From the NCBI GenBank assembly GCA_021734255.1, contig JAIPJM010000027.1:1-38518 (forward strand): 38,518 bases of DNA, given 5' to 3'. Shown here in pieces: positions 1 through 8,710 of the stretch. The translations under genes were made by a program, and so were the position numbers. Under the pieces are notes generated by a model. That model was not told the DNA's origin. It was given only the letters and a program-made list of their open reading frames with translations, and ran no database searches. Within the stretch, counting starts at the first letter, position 1. Every line of letters starts with the position of its first letter. The DNA is from Fidelibacterota bacterium. Lineage in GTDB: Bacteria > Fidelibacterota > UBA8477 > JABMPR01.

Positions 1-2
1 TG

Positions 3-107
3 GAACAGGCTGAAGAATGGTTGACGGGTAGGCGCTATCTGGATATGGAACTTCTGGAAAAGCTTCATCAAGAAGCGAAAATGAAACGAGAAATCGTGGA
101 GGCTTAA
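3..107 (+). CDS. C-terminal fragment of an unidentified protein
   Basis: Frame 3 is open from the left edge of the window to a TAA at 105-107 and gives 34 residues. The fragment is strongly charged and looks helical (MELLEKLHQEAK followed by MKREIVEA). The beginning of the gene lies outside the window. I do not recognise the family. It reads toward the next plus-strand gene but is separated from it by about 160 bases that contain a promoter-like sequence, so co-transcription is not required. The open frame ending cleanly before an AT-rich spacer is the only support. Confidence 0.5.
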   Translation, partial: EQAEEWLTGRRYLDMELLEKLHQEAKMKREIVEA

Positions 108-164
108 TTCCTTTTTACAGAAAATTTAGGACTTGATCGATTTTTGACCCGGTATATGTAGTCC

Positions 165-193
165 TTGATATTATTTAACATTAATATTATATG
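165..193 (+). promoter_or_regulatory. Candidate sigma-70 promoter for the exported protein at 267
   Basis: A -35 like TTGATA (165-170) and a -10 like TATATG (188-193) are separated by exactly 17 bases in an AT-rich stretch. They lie about 75 bases upstream of the likely ATG at 267. The -35 box matches consensus at five of six positions and the -10 box at four. AT-rich spacers give such matches by chance, so this is a modest call. Confidence 0.35.
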
Positions 194-266
194 TTAGACA
201 CAGGTATTGTTATGGGGGAGTAGTTCATTGAATGTTGCTTCACAATCAATCAGAAAGGACTCCGTC

Positions 267-935
267 ATGCCATTAAAAAGTAAGCTTGTCAAAAGCATAA
301 CCATACTCACTATCGTCTTATTTTGCTTTGCTCCGAATACCATTAAAGCACAGGATCAGATCGGGCTTGTGAATCTAAGTTACCTCTCGCCAGGCTTGTA
401 TGATATCGGTGTATACCTCGGTAATTTCGAAGATTATGGACAACAATATTACTTTACTTTCGATCAGAGTTTCTTGCTGGGAATTGTCAGAGAGATAGGA
501 ACTGACTGGCATTTGGATTCGGCTTTTACAGATGTTGGAAAATTCAAAAGCGCACCCATTCTCGCCGGTCGAACAGGTGTCATGTGGGGTTCCGATGAAC
601 TAGCCTTTGGAGTTGGTTTGAATGCAGGTATCGATATTATGGCCACAAAACCCGATCATCAGGGAATGGGCTATTTTGGAGCAGAGATCCCTGTCAAATA
701 TGTGCCCATGGATGATGTGACCTTGCTTTTCCTGCCCTTCTATCAGACACTCAGTGCTAAGGAGGGGATAGAGTCAGCAACCAGGATCGGCCTGGACATC
801 ATGCCGTTTTATGCGGCATATGATCCATTCGTTATCAGCGCTCAGATCGGGTTTAATTCAACCAGCCCAGAAGAGGGAGAAAGTGGGACAAGCACTCGGT
901 TCATTTTGAGTGTGGGCTATAATTTGAGCTATTAA
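267..935 (+). CDS. Small exported, probably outer-membrane beta-barrel protein of unknown function
   Basis: The product is 222 residues. It begins with a clear signal peptide: basic start MPLKSKLVK, a hydrophobic core, and a likely cut after NTIKA before QDQ. The mature part alternates polar and hydrophobic residues and ends in RFILSVGYNLSY, the aromatic C-terminal strand usual in small outer-membrane barrels. The frame stays open upstream to a TTG at 207, but the ATG at 267 is preferred because AAGGAC precedes it and the signal peptide begins there. No enzymatic motif is visible and no specific family is recognised. A role as a small porin or structural barrel is an inference from architecture only. 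Confidence 0.7.
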   Translation: MPLKSKLVKSITILTIVLFCFAPNTIKAQDQIGLVNLSYLSPGLYDIGVYLGNFEDYGQQYYFTFDQSFLLGIVREIGTDWHLDSAFTDVGKFKSAPILAGRTGVMWGSDELAFGVGLNAGIDIMATKPDHQGMGYFGAEIPVKYVPMDDVTLLFLPFYQTLSAKEGIESATRIGLDIMPFYAAYDPFVISAQIGFNSTSPEEGESGTSTRFILSVGYNLSY

Positions 936-985
936 GTATTGACGAGGGAGATTGGTCAATATTCGCTAAAATATATTCCGTTCAT

Positions 986-1013
986 GCCTACCAGAAAGAG
1001 CCTACCAGAAAGA
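986..1013. repeat. Perfect 14-bp tandem duplication at the 3' end of the symporter gene
   Basis: GCCTACCAGAAAGA occurs twice head to tail (986-999 and 1000-1013). The unit is not a multiple of three, so on the minus strand the second copy is read in another frame and supplies the TAG stop of the symporter gene. With one copy, the frame would read on through about nine more residues (MNGIYFSEY) to a TGA. A replication-slippage duplication that re-set the C-terminus is the simple reading. Confidence 0.85.
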
Positions 1014-2562
1014 TCGTGATAATTGCCAGAAGAATGGATAATATCCGATAGTTCCTGTACCAGGATACCCCCTGGAGTGATTGGCTCTCAGCATGGAAGA
1101 ATGCCCTATTCCACACCAATGTGGCTGCTTCATCCACTGGATTTAGTCTGCTGCCCAGCACCAGGGCTAAATAGCTGAACACGAACAGTATGGGTGCGAT
1201 GTATAGGAAATGAACAGAGGTCCAGTGCAGGATCTCGTTACTTAAAAAGAACATGACCCCCAGGCTCAAGCCCACGATCAGACTGGCAAAAGCACCATGC
1301 TTATTAACCTTGGCGGAAAATATACCACCGATAAACATAGCTACAACCGGTGGTACGGTGTAGGACAACACCCGCTGTAAATATTTGAAAAGCGACCCAA
1401 AATTCTCAATCTGAGGTGCCCAGAGTGCAGCCAGGATCATAAATCCGAAGGTGACCCAACGGCCGACCTTCAAAAGCGCTTCGTTACTGAGCTCAGGTTT
1501 ACGTAATCGAATGAAATCCATTGTGACCAGCGTTGAGGCAGAATTCAAGGTCGAATCTATCTGGGACATGAGTGCAGCAATAAATCCTGCCAGGACAAGC
1601 CCGAGGACTCCCACGGGCAAAAGATCAAATAACAATGTGGGGTAGACCAGATCCGGCTTGGGGAGATCCGGGTATAGTAATATGGCAAAGGTCCCCGGTA
1701 ACACCATGAGAAACAGAACAGGGAGCTTGAGGAATCCGGCAAACAAGGCGCCCCAACGTCCATGATCCAGATTCTTTGCACTCAACATCCGCTGCACCAT
1801 AAACTGATTGGTACACCAGAAATAGAACCCCAGGAGAGGCACCCCGGTGAATAAACCCAACCAGGGGACACCAGGATCATCCAGCGGTCTGATCAAGCTG
1901 AGCATGGACTGCGGTACCTCAGCTGTAATGGCCGCCCAGCCACCGACCTGATCAAAGGCCAGAACAGCGATAATGATAGAACCAAAAACCAGAAGGATGG
2001 CCTGAATGGTATCCGTATAAATGACAGCCGCTAATCCACCGGCTATGGTATAGGCGCCGGCAACCACAGCCAAAACCGCAATCGTTTCCCAGGTAGGGAT
2101 CGTGGGAAATATAAGCTTGAGCATGAGCGCGCCGGCATAGAGGCTCCCTGCCGTATCTACTACAATATTCAGGAACAGGGTGAGTAGGGAGAAATAATTA
2201 CGCGCCCTTCTATCGAAGCGCCTCTCCAGAAATTCAGGCATGGTATAGACCTGGCTGCGCAGAATAAATGGCAGGAAAAACATGGCAAACACGATCAGGC
2301 TGATCACAGCAAACCATTCGTAGTTAAATACGGATATTCCAGTGCTGTAAGCGTCTCCTGCCAGGCCGATAAGCGTGGTACTGGATATATTGGAAGCAAA
2401 AAGCGAAATCCCAATGAAGCTCCAGGTCATGGAGCGTCCGGCTAGGAAGTAATCCTCTGCATTTTTATGCTGTTTCCCAAGCCAGACTCCCAGAATCACA
2501 ATAAATACAGCATACACCGCAATAATGGTCAGATCAATTGTATGTAGATCGTATGAAACCAT
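988..2562 (-). CDS. Sodium:solute symporter, SSS/SGLT family
   Basis: The product is 524 residues and very hydrophobic, with about 13-14 membrane helices, the size and pattern of SSS (SGLT-like) carriers that use the Na+ gradient to import sugars or other solutes. Family landmarks are the N-terminal DYFLAGRSMTW segment, the NISSTTLIGLAGDAYSTG helix-1 region, and the later LMSQIDSTLNSASTL segment near the Na+ site. It is the last gene of the sucrose operon, 30 bases after the phosphatase gene, so a sugar such as glucose, fructose or sucrose is a plausible substrate; this is inferred from context. The extreme C-terminus is shaped by a 14-bp tandem duplication that creates the stop codon. Confidence 0.88.
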   Translation of the reverse strand: MVSYDLHTIDLTIIAVYAVFIVILGVWLGKQHKNAEDYFLAGRSMTWSFIGISLFASNISSTTLIGLAGDAYSTGISVFNYEWFAVISLIVFAMFFLPFILRSQVYTMPEFLERRFDRRARNYFSLLTLFLNIVVDTAGSLYAGALMLKLIFPTIPTWETIAVLAVVAGAYTIAGGLAAVIYTDTIQAILLVFGSIIIAVLAFDQVGGWAAITAEVPQSMLSLIRPLDDPGVPWLGLFTGVPLLGFYFWCTNQFMVQRMLSAKNLDHGRWGALFAGFLKLPVLFLMVLPGTFAILLYPDLPKPDLVYPTLLFDLLPVGVLGLVLAGFIAALMSQIDSTLNSASTLVTMDFIRLRKPELSNEALLKVGRWVTFGFMILAALWAPQIENFGSLFKYLQRVLSYTVPPVVAMFIGGIFSAKVNKHGAFASLIVGLSLGVMFFLSNEILHWTSVHFLYIAPILFVFSYLALVLGSRLNPVDEAATLVWNRAFFHAESQSLQGVSWYRNYRILSILLAIITIFLVGSFW

Positions 2563-2592
2563 AAATTACTCTAAACGCTGAAAGGCTATATT

Positions 2593-3402
2593 TTAAGATT
2601 CAAAGATACCGTAGTGATAGGCGCCTTCGATCACACCACTTGTATAGTACCCGCTGAGGCCTTGGAAATCACCCTTGGCGAAGTAGACCTTGAGGTCTGG
2701 CTGCTTGGCCATGGCCTCTTTAACCTTCTCAACCAGCTGATCATCAGCATTTCGGACCAAGACACCGCGGAAACCAGCCGTCAGGGGAAAGATGTCATTA
2801 CCGCTGTCACCACAAAATACAACTTCTTCCCTGGGCACACCACAGGCGGCAGCCACATACTCCAGAGCCGTTTGTTTCGTGGCACTGGCAGGTAAAAAGT
2901 CGATCAAGCCCTTTCCATCCTGGGAGTCAAAACTGTAGACAATGACCCCATCAAACCGACCGGATACCATTTTATCGATCCGCTCCAGAATATCATCCTT
3001 TTGGGTATGATCTACATAATAGCTCAACTTGAACTGATTCAAGTGTTCTGCTTCCTGGAGCTGAATACCCGGGATGTCTGAGATAGTTTCGCGGATGAGG
3101 TCTGCATTCCACCGGGGGCTGGCTTGCTTCACATGCTGAGCCCACCCTTCATCGAAACGCCACTCCCCGTTTTCATATTTCCGGATGGTTGAGCCCACAT
3201 CACCGCATAAAAAATGGGGATGGCGCACGCCATATTCCTGAATCGCCTGCTCTGTCAGGGTAAGATTGCGACCGGTCACGTATACCACGATGGTCTCATG
3301 GTCCTCCGTCAAAGAGTTAAAACGTTCGATGGCTTCACTGTCGCCCTCCCAACTCCCATTGGGGAGTAAGGTCCTATCCAGGTCTGTTGCTAAAATTTTC
3401 AT
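2593..3402 (-). CDS. Sucrose-phosphatase-like HAD hydrolase (HAD-IIB)
   Basis: The product is 269 residues, normal for stand-alone bacterial sucrose-6-phosphate phosphatases, which hydrolyse sucrose-6'-phosphate to sucrose. All HAD motifs are intact: motif I is DLDRT with nucleophile D7 and acid D9, motif II Thr is T43 in VTGR, motif III Lys is K176, and motif IV is GDSGND at 198-203. The cap domain (about 90-170) carries the FKLSYYVD segment shared with the C-terminal domain of the adjacent synthase. It sits between the phosphorylase (29-base gap) and the symporter. AGGAAT before the ATG supports the start. Mannosylfructose-phosphate phosphatase is an alternative within the same family, but the neighbouring synthase favours sucrose. 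Confidence 0.82.
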   Translation of the reverse strand: MKILATDLDRTLLPNGSWEGDSEAIERFNSLTEDHETIVVYVTGRNLTLTEQAIQEYGVRHPHFLCGDVGSTIRKYENGEWRFDEGWAQHVKQASPRWNADLIRETISDIPGIQLQEAEHLNQFKLSYYVDHTQKDDILERIDKMVSGRFDGVIVYSFDSQDGKGLIDFLPASATKQTALEYVAAACGVPREEVVFCGDSGNDIFPLTAGFRGVLVRNADDQLVEKVKEAMAKQPDLKVYFAKGDFQGLSGYYTSGVIEGAYHYGIFES

Positions 3403-3431
3403 ATTATTCCTATCGTTGATGCTCTATCAGT

Positions 3432-5198
3432 CTAGTTATTTGTAAACGGTAAATCTGTCTTTTTACCCTCTGGATCCTCTAGCATAATGCTGAATCTGAA
3501 GTCCTGCAGGTTAGCCTTTAACTCAGCTGTGTGCCCCTCATGGGTCCAGGTCATATGCACAGCATCTGCTTCAGTAGTTTCTACCTGCAAGGAACCATTG
3601 AAAGCTGGTGAAGTATTGCGCAGCCTCAGGAGTGTCAACTGATCCTGAACCACGGCCGTTTGGAGACCGGCTTCAATATCCGCTTCCGTTAGGGTTGTCC
3701 GGTTGATCTCTTTATGGCCACCAATGTCGCCACGCGCGGCTGCTTCATAGTCATTTTTTCCGGCAAACAAGTCCAGGTACCATACCTGTGGAATTCCAGG
3801 CATAAAGATCTGCACGGCGCGAGCGAGCAGGAGTTTCTGATCGTCTTCGCCCAGGGCACTATAGAACGTTGCATTCACCTGGTAGTAAGAGATCTTTTTT
3901 CCATCAGGGCCGTACAGGTTTTTTACCAGACCGCCCCTGTCCAGAACAGTCTCTATAACGTCATCAATATCCTCATCAGACAAGAGACCAGCATGAATGC
4001 TGCCACCTGCAGCTGCACTTTTCAGGTCCAGCACCGGGATACCATCATGACACCCCAACATATTGACAGTCCTGATCTGCTTATCCTGGATCTCTGCTAT
4101 CCAGCGGTAGAGGTTTTTGTTCGAACCTGTATCCAGGGTATGGATGATCAGGCCGGGAAGGAAAAAGTCATAGATCGGATATGCTTCATCTGACACTTCA
4201 TTGTGCAAACCTGTCCCATAGGGCGAGTGGATCTCAGGTAACAGGATCAGGTCATATTTCTCTGCCAGTTGCCGTAATTTGGCTAGATATTCCCAGGTAC
4301 CGGGCTTGTTGAAGAAATTTGTCTGCCCCGGCTCCTTATGCAGGTAGGCAAAGGCATCCAGTCGTATCATTCTGGCACCATGCTGATTCAATTTCTTGAA
4401 GGTTTGCTCGTAGAACTCCCACACCAGTGGTGACTGGGCATTTAAGTCCATCTGTCCTAAATACTGACGGTTTCGTTCAACGAACGCTACAATATCGGCT
4501 TTGAGATGAGCGTGTGAATTCAGTTGGATATCCGCACTATTGCCCTTGCTGTTCAATTCATGGTTTACCAGCAGTGCAAGTGCTTCTGCCTCCTCCTGGT
4601 CGATCTTCTCGGGTCCTAATGCTTGCATAAAATCTATTGCCGTGAACTCAGGGTAGGTCACTTGCTGGTAAAAGGTATTCCAATATGGTCTTTCTGAACC
4701 ATCAGGAAAGCGCACCTTCAGGATGGGCAGTCCGGGTTTGCGCATAAACAGTTTGTCCAGGTGCTCCTTGTTGGGAATGATATATCCTTCGTGCCCCATG
4801 GTCCCATTCCCCTCCCAGAATTCATTCCAGTTAATAAAAAAGGATTTGAACTCTGAATCATCACCTCTTTCCAGCAGATCCTGAAATTGGGGTGACCCGA
4901 CGGATAGGTGATTCAATACCAGATCGAATTTAAAGTTGATGTTCAACGCCCGTAAAGCATTCAGGTCCTCTGGCGAAACCAATGCTTCATTCAGGTCATA
5001 GTCAATGACCGAAAATCCGCGATCCAGGTCACTATTGAATACAGTCGGTAATATGTAGAACAGAGAGAAAACGTCTATGAATTCTGGTCTCTGCATCATC
5101 TTTACTATATCTGAAAGGGTCTCTCCAATGCTGTCCGGGTAGGCATTGAACATGACACCTTGTGGTATATCTACTTCTGTTGGCTTTTTTCTAGTCAC
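3432..5198 (-). CDS. GH13_18 sucrose phosphorylase-like enzyme with an enlarged domain B
   Basis: Family enzymes split sucrose or a related glucoside with phosphate, giving glucose-1-phosphate. The GH13 catalytic residues are visible: nucleophile D281 in RLDAFAY, acid/base E322 in LPEIH, and transition-state D385 in GCHDGI. FNAYPDSIG near the start and MRKPGLP at 152-158 are typical of subfamily 18. At 588 residues it exceeds the usual 480-510, mainly through about 65 extra residues (roughly 188-255) before the nucleophile strand. Substrate-loop positions differ from the Bifidobacterium enzyme (KISYYQ at 435-440, RKPG at 153-156), so sucrose-6'-phosphate or glucosylglycerate are possible substrates. 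The start is a GTG; an in-frame ATG at residue 16 is an alternative. Second gene of the operon. Confidence 0.82.
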   Translation of the reverse strand: MTRKKPTEVDIPQGVMFNAYPDSIGETLSDIVKMMQRPEFIDVFSLFYILPTVFNSDLDRGFSVIDYDLNEALVSPEDLNALRALNINFKFDLVLNHLSVGSPQFQDLLERGDDSEFKSFFINWNEFWEGNGTMGHEGYIIPNKEHLDKLFMRKPGLPILKVRFPDGSERPYWNTFYQQVTYPEFTAIDFMQALGPEKIDQEEAEALALLVNHELNSKGNSADIQLNSHAHLKADIVAFVERNRQYLGQMDLNAQSPLVWEFYEQTFKKLNQHGARMIRLDAFAYLHKEPGQTNFFNKPGTWEYLAKLRQLAEKYDLILLPEIHSPYGTGLHNEVSDEAYPIYDFFLPGLIIHTLDTGSNKNLYRWIAEIQDKQIRTVNMLGCHDGIPVLDLKSAAAGGSIHAGLLSDEDIDDVIETVLDRGGLVKNLYGPDGKKISYYQVNATFYSALGEDDQKLLLARAVQIFMPGIPQVWYLDLFAGKNDYEAAARGDIGGHKEINRTTLTEADIEAGLQTAVVQDQLTLLRLRNTSPAFNGSLQVETTEADAVHMTWTHEGHTAELKANLQDFRFSIMLEDPEGKKTDLPFTNN

Positions 5199-5234
5199 GC
5201 GATATTCACTTTCGGTTTTTATGGGTTTTACGGA

Positions 5235-7361
5235 TTACAGGTTATAGAAATTGTAGTGCTCTATGGCCTCCAGGATTCCTGCAGCATGTGGCTGACTGGC
5301 AAAATATACTTTCTCCAGGTCAACCAGCTGCGACAACTCTTCGTCATGCCTGTTTTTCAGGACGACTGCTAAAGTATCTCCCCGCATCATATCTTCATCT
5401 GCACCGGAACCTCCGGTTACCAGCATACGATTCAGGGGAATATCAAGACGCTGGGAAACATATCGCAAGGCCTGCCCTTTGGAAGCACGCAGGGGTACGA
5501 TATCCAGGAACTGACCAAAGGATAGGATCACATTGGCGGCAATATCCTTTTTTCTCAGCATACTGATCAAATCTTCAGTAGCAGGGGCGATTTCAGCATC
5601 ATAATAGTACGATAACTTAAACTCTGATTGGGCGACCTTGGGTTGCAGTTCTAGTCCATCGATCTCATCCAGGACGCGCCTGATCCGGGAACCACTCCAC
5701 TGATGATCAATGCGGTCTGTCCAGAAGAGATCCTCATCCAGATTGTTACCATAATGGATGCGTGTACCGAGACTGCTGATCAAAATGTCCGGCCTGGGAA
5801 TCCCATATTTTTTCATATGGGCCAGAGCGGTGTCAATACGGCGGCCAGTGGCAATGCAAAAGGTGATGTTTTTCCGATTCGCCTTCAGCATCTCTGAAAA
5901 TTGATCGATCGCTTCTTGATTACCAAGGAGCGCCTGATCAATATCACTGACCAGGGCTCGATCCCTGTAATGCCTTGCCCGGGCAGGGGTTGATGTCGGT
6001 AAGGTCTCATGCTTCGCACTGAGCCCAGATATTTTATCCTCATAGGTATTGACATGTGCCTCCCAGGAATAGTACTCCTTCACTTTCTGGATACCACTTT
6101 CAGCATACTGGGACCATATCTCTTTGTCTGCTAATATTTTTTTAAGCACGGTGCTGATCTCAGCTCTGTCCAGAGGGTCAACCAGCTCGCCGTTTTTACA
6201 GTTTTCAATAATATCCACCGGACCACCGTTTTCAGTAGCAACAAGCGGTAAACCGCTGGCAGCCGCTTCTAAAAGGGTCAGACCAAAAGGTTCCGTCAAT
6301 GCCGGATTGACAAAAACCCCACCGCTGGCAGTAACATAGCGATATATTTTTGGTACCTCATCAGCGCTGTGGGACTTAGGCATAGCTACTTTCCCATACA
6401 GGTTATAGACATCGATCAAATACATGATGTTGGTCAAAACAGTCCGGGGACCCTTGTCCATATCCCTGATATCATCCCGGCTTCCGGCAACGATCAGGAG
6501 GTTTGCGTGTTCCTGGAGCCACCTTGACTCACCAAAAGCTTCCACCAGGGTAAGGATATTCTTTCTCTCATCTGGTCGAGATAGGGCCAGGATGAGGGGT
6601 TTGCTGGTATCCGCCAAAAAATTTGGAAGTTGATCAGCAAAGCTCAGGTCCTCATCACCAGAAGGTGGGTGAAAGAGTGAAAGATCTGTCCCAGGAGGGA
6701 TCACATTCATCCGGGACGGATTGTAATAGTTGTATAGTCCATATTGTTCTTCGATCTCATTCGCGGTGCTTGTGATGACCATATCGGCATTTGCCAGGGT
6801 TTCTTCCTCGGCATCGATACGCCTATCCATGTTATAGGTGGATTCAATTTCAGCAGAAGATAAACCGCTGGCCAGTAAGCGCTTGCGTTTGTCGCGACCC
6901 AGAGAATGGCCGGTATGAATAAGCGGAACACCGAGCAAGTTCGCGAGCTGAGCTCCCACATATCCTGCATCAGCATAATGACTATGGATCAGATCCGGCA
7001 TGCGGTCCTGTTCATTGAGCCACTTTGTCAAATTATCATAGAACATGTCCAGATGATCCCACAACTGTTCTTTTGGGATGTACTCATCCGGTCCGGCGCT
7101 GATGCGAACAATTCTTGCGTTCTCCGACAAAGTCTCTACCGCTTGCGCATAGTCAGCGCTCACCGCTTCATCCACAATAGTACGGGTGATCAGGTCCACC
7201 TGCTCCACCTGGCTATATTTCCCAAGCGCTTTGGCCAGATCGACCACATATTTAGTTTGACCGCCTGTGTCAGCATCACGACCAAGTTCCAGGTTATGAC
7301 CCCGAATCAGACCATGTATGCTCAGCAAGACGACATACTTTATATTGTTATCAGCGCTCAT
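5235..7361 (-). CDS. Sucrose-phosphate synthase with C-terminal phosphatase-like domain
   Basis: This 708-residue protein transfers glucose from a nucleotide sugar to fructose-6-phosphate, giving sucrose-6'-phosphate. The N-terminal GT4 (GT-B) glycosyltransferase spans about 1-450, with DTGGQTKYVVDLAKAL at 31-46, GHSLGRDKR near 151-159, SRPDERKN near 261-268, and the EPFGLTLLE nucleotide-sugar motif at 357-365. A HAD sucrose-phosphatase-like domain follows (about 465-708), as in many bacterial and cyanobacterial synthases. Its motif I is DIDQA (Asp pair kept, Thr replaced by Ala) and motif IV is GGSGAD instead of GDSGND, so it is probably non-catalytic. AGGAGG lies six bases before the ATG. 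First gene of the operon, followed after 36 bases by the phosphorylase. Confidence 0.92.
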   Translation of the reverse strand: MSADNNIKYVVLLSIHGLIRGHNLELGRDADTGGQTKYVVDLAKALGKYSQVEQVDLITRTIVDEAVSADYAQAVETLSENARIVRISAGPDEYIPKEQLWDHLDMFYDNLTKWLNEQDRMPDLIHSHYADAGYVGAQLANLLGVPLIHTGHSLGRDKRKRLLASGLSSAEIESTYNMDRRIDAEEETLANADMVITSTANEIEEQYGLYNYYNPSRMNVIPPGTDLSLFHPPSGDEDLSFADQLPNFLADTSKPLILALSRPDERKNILTLVEAFGESRWLQEHANLLIVAGSRDDIRDMDKGPRTVLTNIMYLIDVYNLYGKVAMPKSHSADEVPKIYRYVTASGGVFVNPALTEPFGLTLLEAAASGLPLVATENGGPVDIIENCKNGELVDPLDRAEISTVLKKILADKEIWSQYAESGIQKVKEYYSWEAHVNTYEDKISGLSAKHETLPTSTPARARHYRDRALVSDIDQALLGNQEAIDQFSEMLKANRKNITFCIATGRRIDTALAHMKKYGIPRPDILISSLGTRIHYGNNLDEDLFWTDRIDHQWSGSRIRRVLDEIDGLELQPKVAQSEFKLSYYYDAEIAPATEDLISMLRKKDIAANVILSFGQFLDIVPLRASKGQALRYVSQRLDIPLNRMLVTGGSGADEDMMRGDTLAVVLKNRHDEELSQLVDLEKVYFASQPHAAGILEAIEHYNFYNL

Positions 7362-7611
7362 ATTGTGCCTCCTGGCTTACACCACTCTTTGTGAATAGTA
7401 TATATTACCCATTTTCTTTGGGTTATTGTATGACGTTGGGGTAAACCGTTAGAATCATTTGCACTACAATGTAAAAGTGACAGGTAGTAAAAACACAATT
7501 CATTCGGAATCCTGGGCGACAAAATGGCAGAAATCCTCATTTTTTCTAAAGACGAGCTTTTCCTCTAGCGTGTTTTTGGATAGTTTAGCAGAAATTGAGA
7601 GGAAGCGCCAT

Positions 7612-8589
7612 ATGAAACGAGTTTTGGGACGTTCAGGAATTGAGATCAGCGCCTTGGGGCTGGGCTGTTGGGCCATAGGTGGGCCTTTTTGGTCTGGGGA
7701 GACTCCTAATGGTTGGGGTGAGGTAGATGATGCGGAGTCCATCCGTGCGATCCATATTGCCCTGGACTCAGGGATCACATTTTTCGATACGGCCAATGTC
7801 TACGGCGCAGGCCACAGTGAAAAAATTTTGGGGAAAGCCGTGGGGAGTCGTCGTGCAGATGTGGTGATCGCCACCAAGTTCAGTGCGGTGTTCGATGAAG
7901 AGACCCGGCAGGTCTTAAGAGAAGATGCTACCCCGTCAGGCATCAGGTCAGCACTTGAGGATTCACTCCGACGTCTGAATACCGACTATATCGACCTGTA
8001 TCAGTTTCACAACAATGGCTTCCCGGCGTCGGAGGCTGGGACTGTGCGAGATACCTTAGAAGCTCTGGTCGCTGAGGGGAAGATAAGGACCTACGGTTGG
8101 AGCACCGATTTTTCAGACCGGGCTGCAGTATTTGCCCAGGGGAAAAACTGCACTGCCATACAGCTACAGCTCAATGTTTTAGACGATAATCCTGAGCTTA
8201 TCCAGTTATGTGAACAGGAAGATCTGGCAGCGATCAACCGCGGACCGCTGGCCATGGGGGTGCTGACAAAAAAATATGCTTCTACCACGGAGGTCCCCAT
8301 TGACGATGTGAGGGGCAAGAATAGTCCGGATTGGATGGGTTATTTTAAGCACGGTCGTCCCAATCAGACCTTTCTGGATATGCGCGATTCCATCGTTGAG
8401 ATCCTGACCAGTGATGGCCGGACACTTGCTCAGGGAGCCCTGGCCTGGTTATGGGGCCGTAGCTCCAAGACTATTCCAATTCCAGGTTTTCGTACAGAGC
8501 GACAAGTCCTGGAAAACGTAGCTGCTATGACCTTCGGTCCACTATCAAACGATCAGATGAATGAAATTGATCAACTTTTGAACAGGTGA
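7612..8589 (+). CDS. Aldo/keto reductase
   Basis: The product is 325 residues, a soluble NAD(P)H-dependent oxidoreductase of the aldo/keto reductase superfamily. It opens with the family signature KRVLGRSGIEISALGLGCW. The catalytic tetrad is visible: D59 and Y64 in FFDTANVYG, K89 in ATKF, and H133 in LYQFH. The late TIPIPGFRTERQVLENV segment is the coenzyme-phosphate-binding end of the barrel. The open frame extends 51 codons upstream, but GAGAGGAA just before the ATG at 7612 and the start of homology there fix the start. The natural substrate cannot be told. It is divergent from the sucrose operon, and a terminator-like hairpin lies about 120 bases downstream. Confidence 0.9.
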   Translation: MKRVLGRSGIEISALGLGCWAIGGPFWSGETPNGWGEVDDAESIRAIHIALDSGITFFDTANVYGAGHSEKILGKAVGSRRADVVIATKFSAVFDEETRQVLREDATPSGIRSALEDSLRRLNTDYIDLYQFHNNGFPASEAGTVRDTLEALVAEGKIRTYGWSTDFSDRAAVFAQGKNCTAIQLQLNVLDDNPELIQLCEQEDLAAINRGPLAMGVLTKKYASTTEVPIDDVRGKNSPDWMGYFKHGRPNQTFLDMRDSIVEILTSDGRTLAQGALAWLWGRSSKTIPIPGFRTERQVLENVAAMTFGPLSNDQMNEIDQLLNR

Positions 8590-8710
8590 TAAACCTGAAT
8601 TTTAAATGGTTTGCACAGCTGTTCAGTATGATGGTAGTGGTGGAGAGGCCTTGAGTCATATGACCTGGCAGTTCTCCTGCTAATTGCACCCTATTTCAAT
8701 TAGGATCACA

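Noticed and set aside
3714..4193. 159-codon plus-strand ORF
   Set aside because: It is antisense to the phosphorylase catalytic domain, with no recognisable motif.
7407..7423. ACCCA...TGGGT inverted repeat upstream of the sucrose operon as an operator
   Set aside because: The arms are only five bases long and do not extend; too short to separate from chance.
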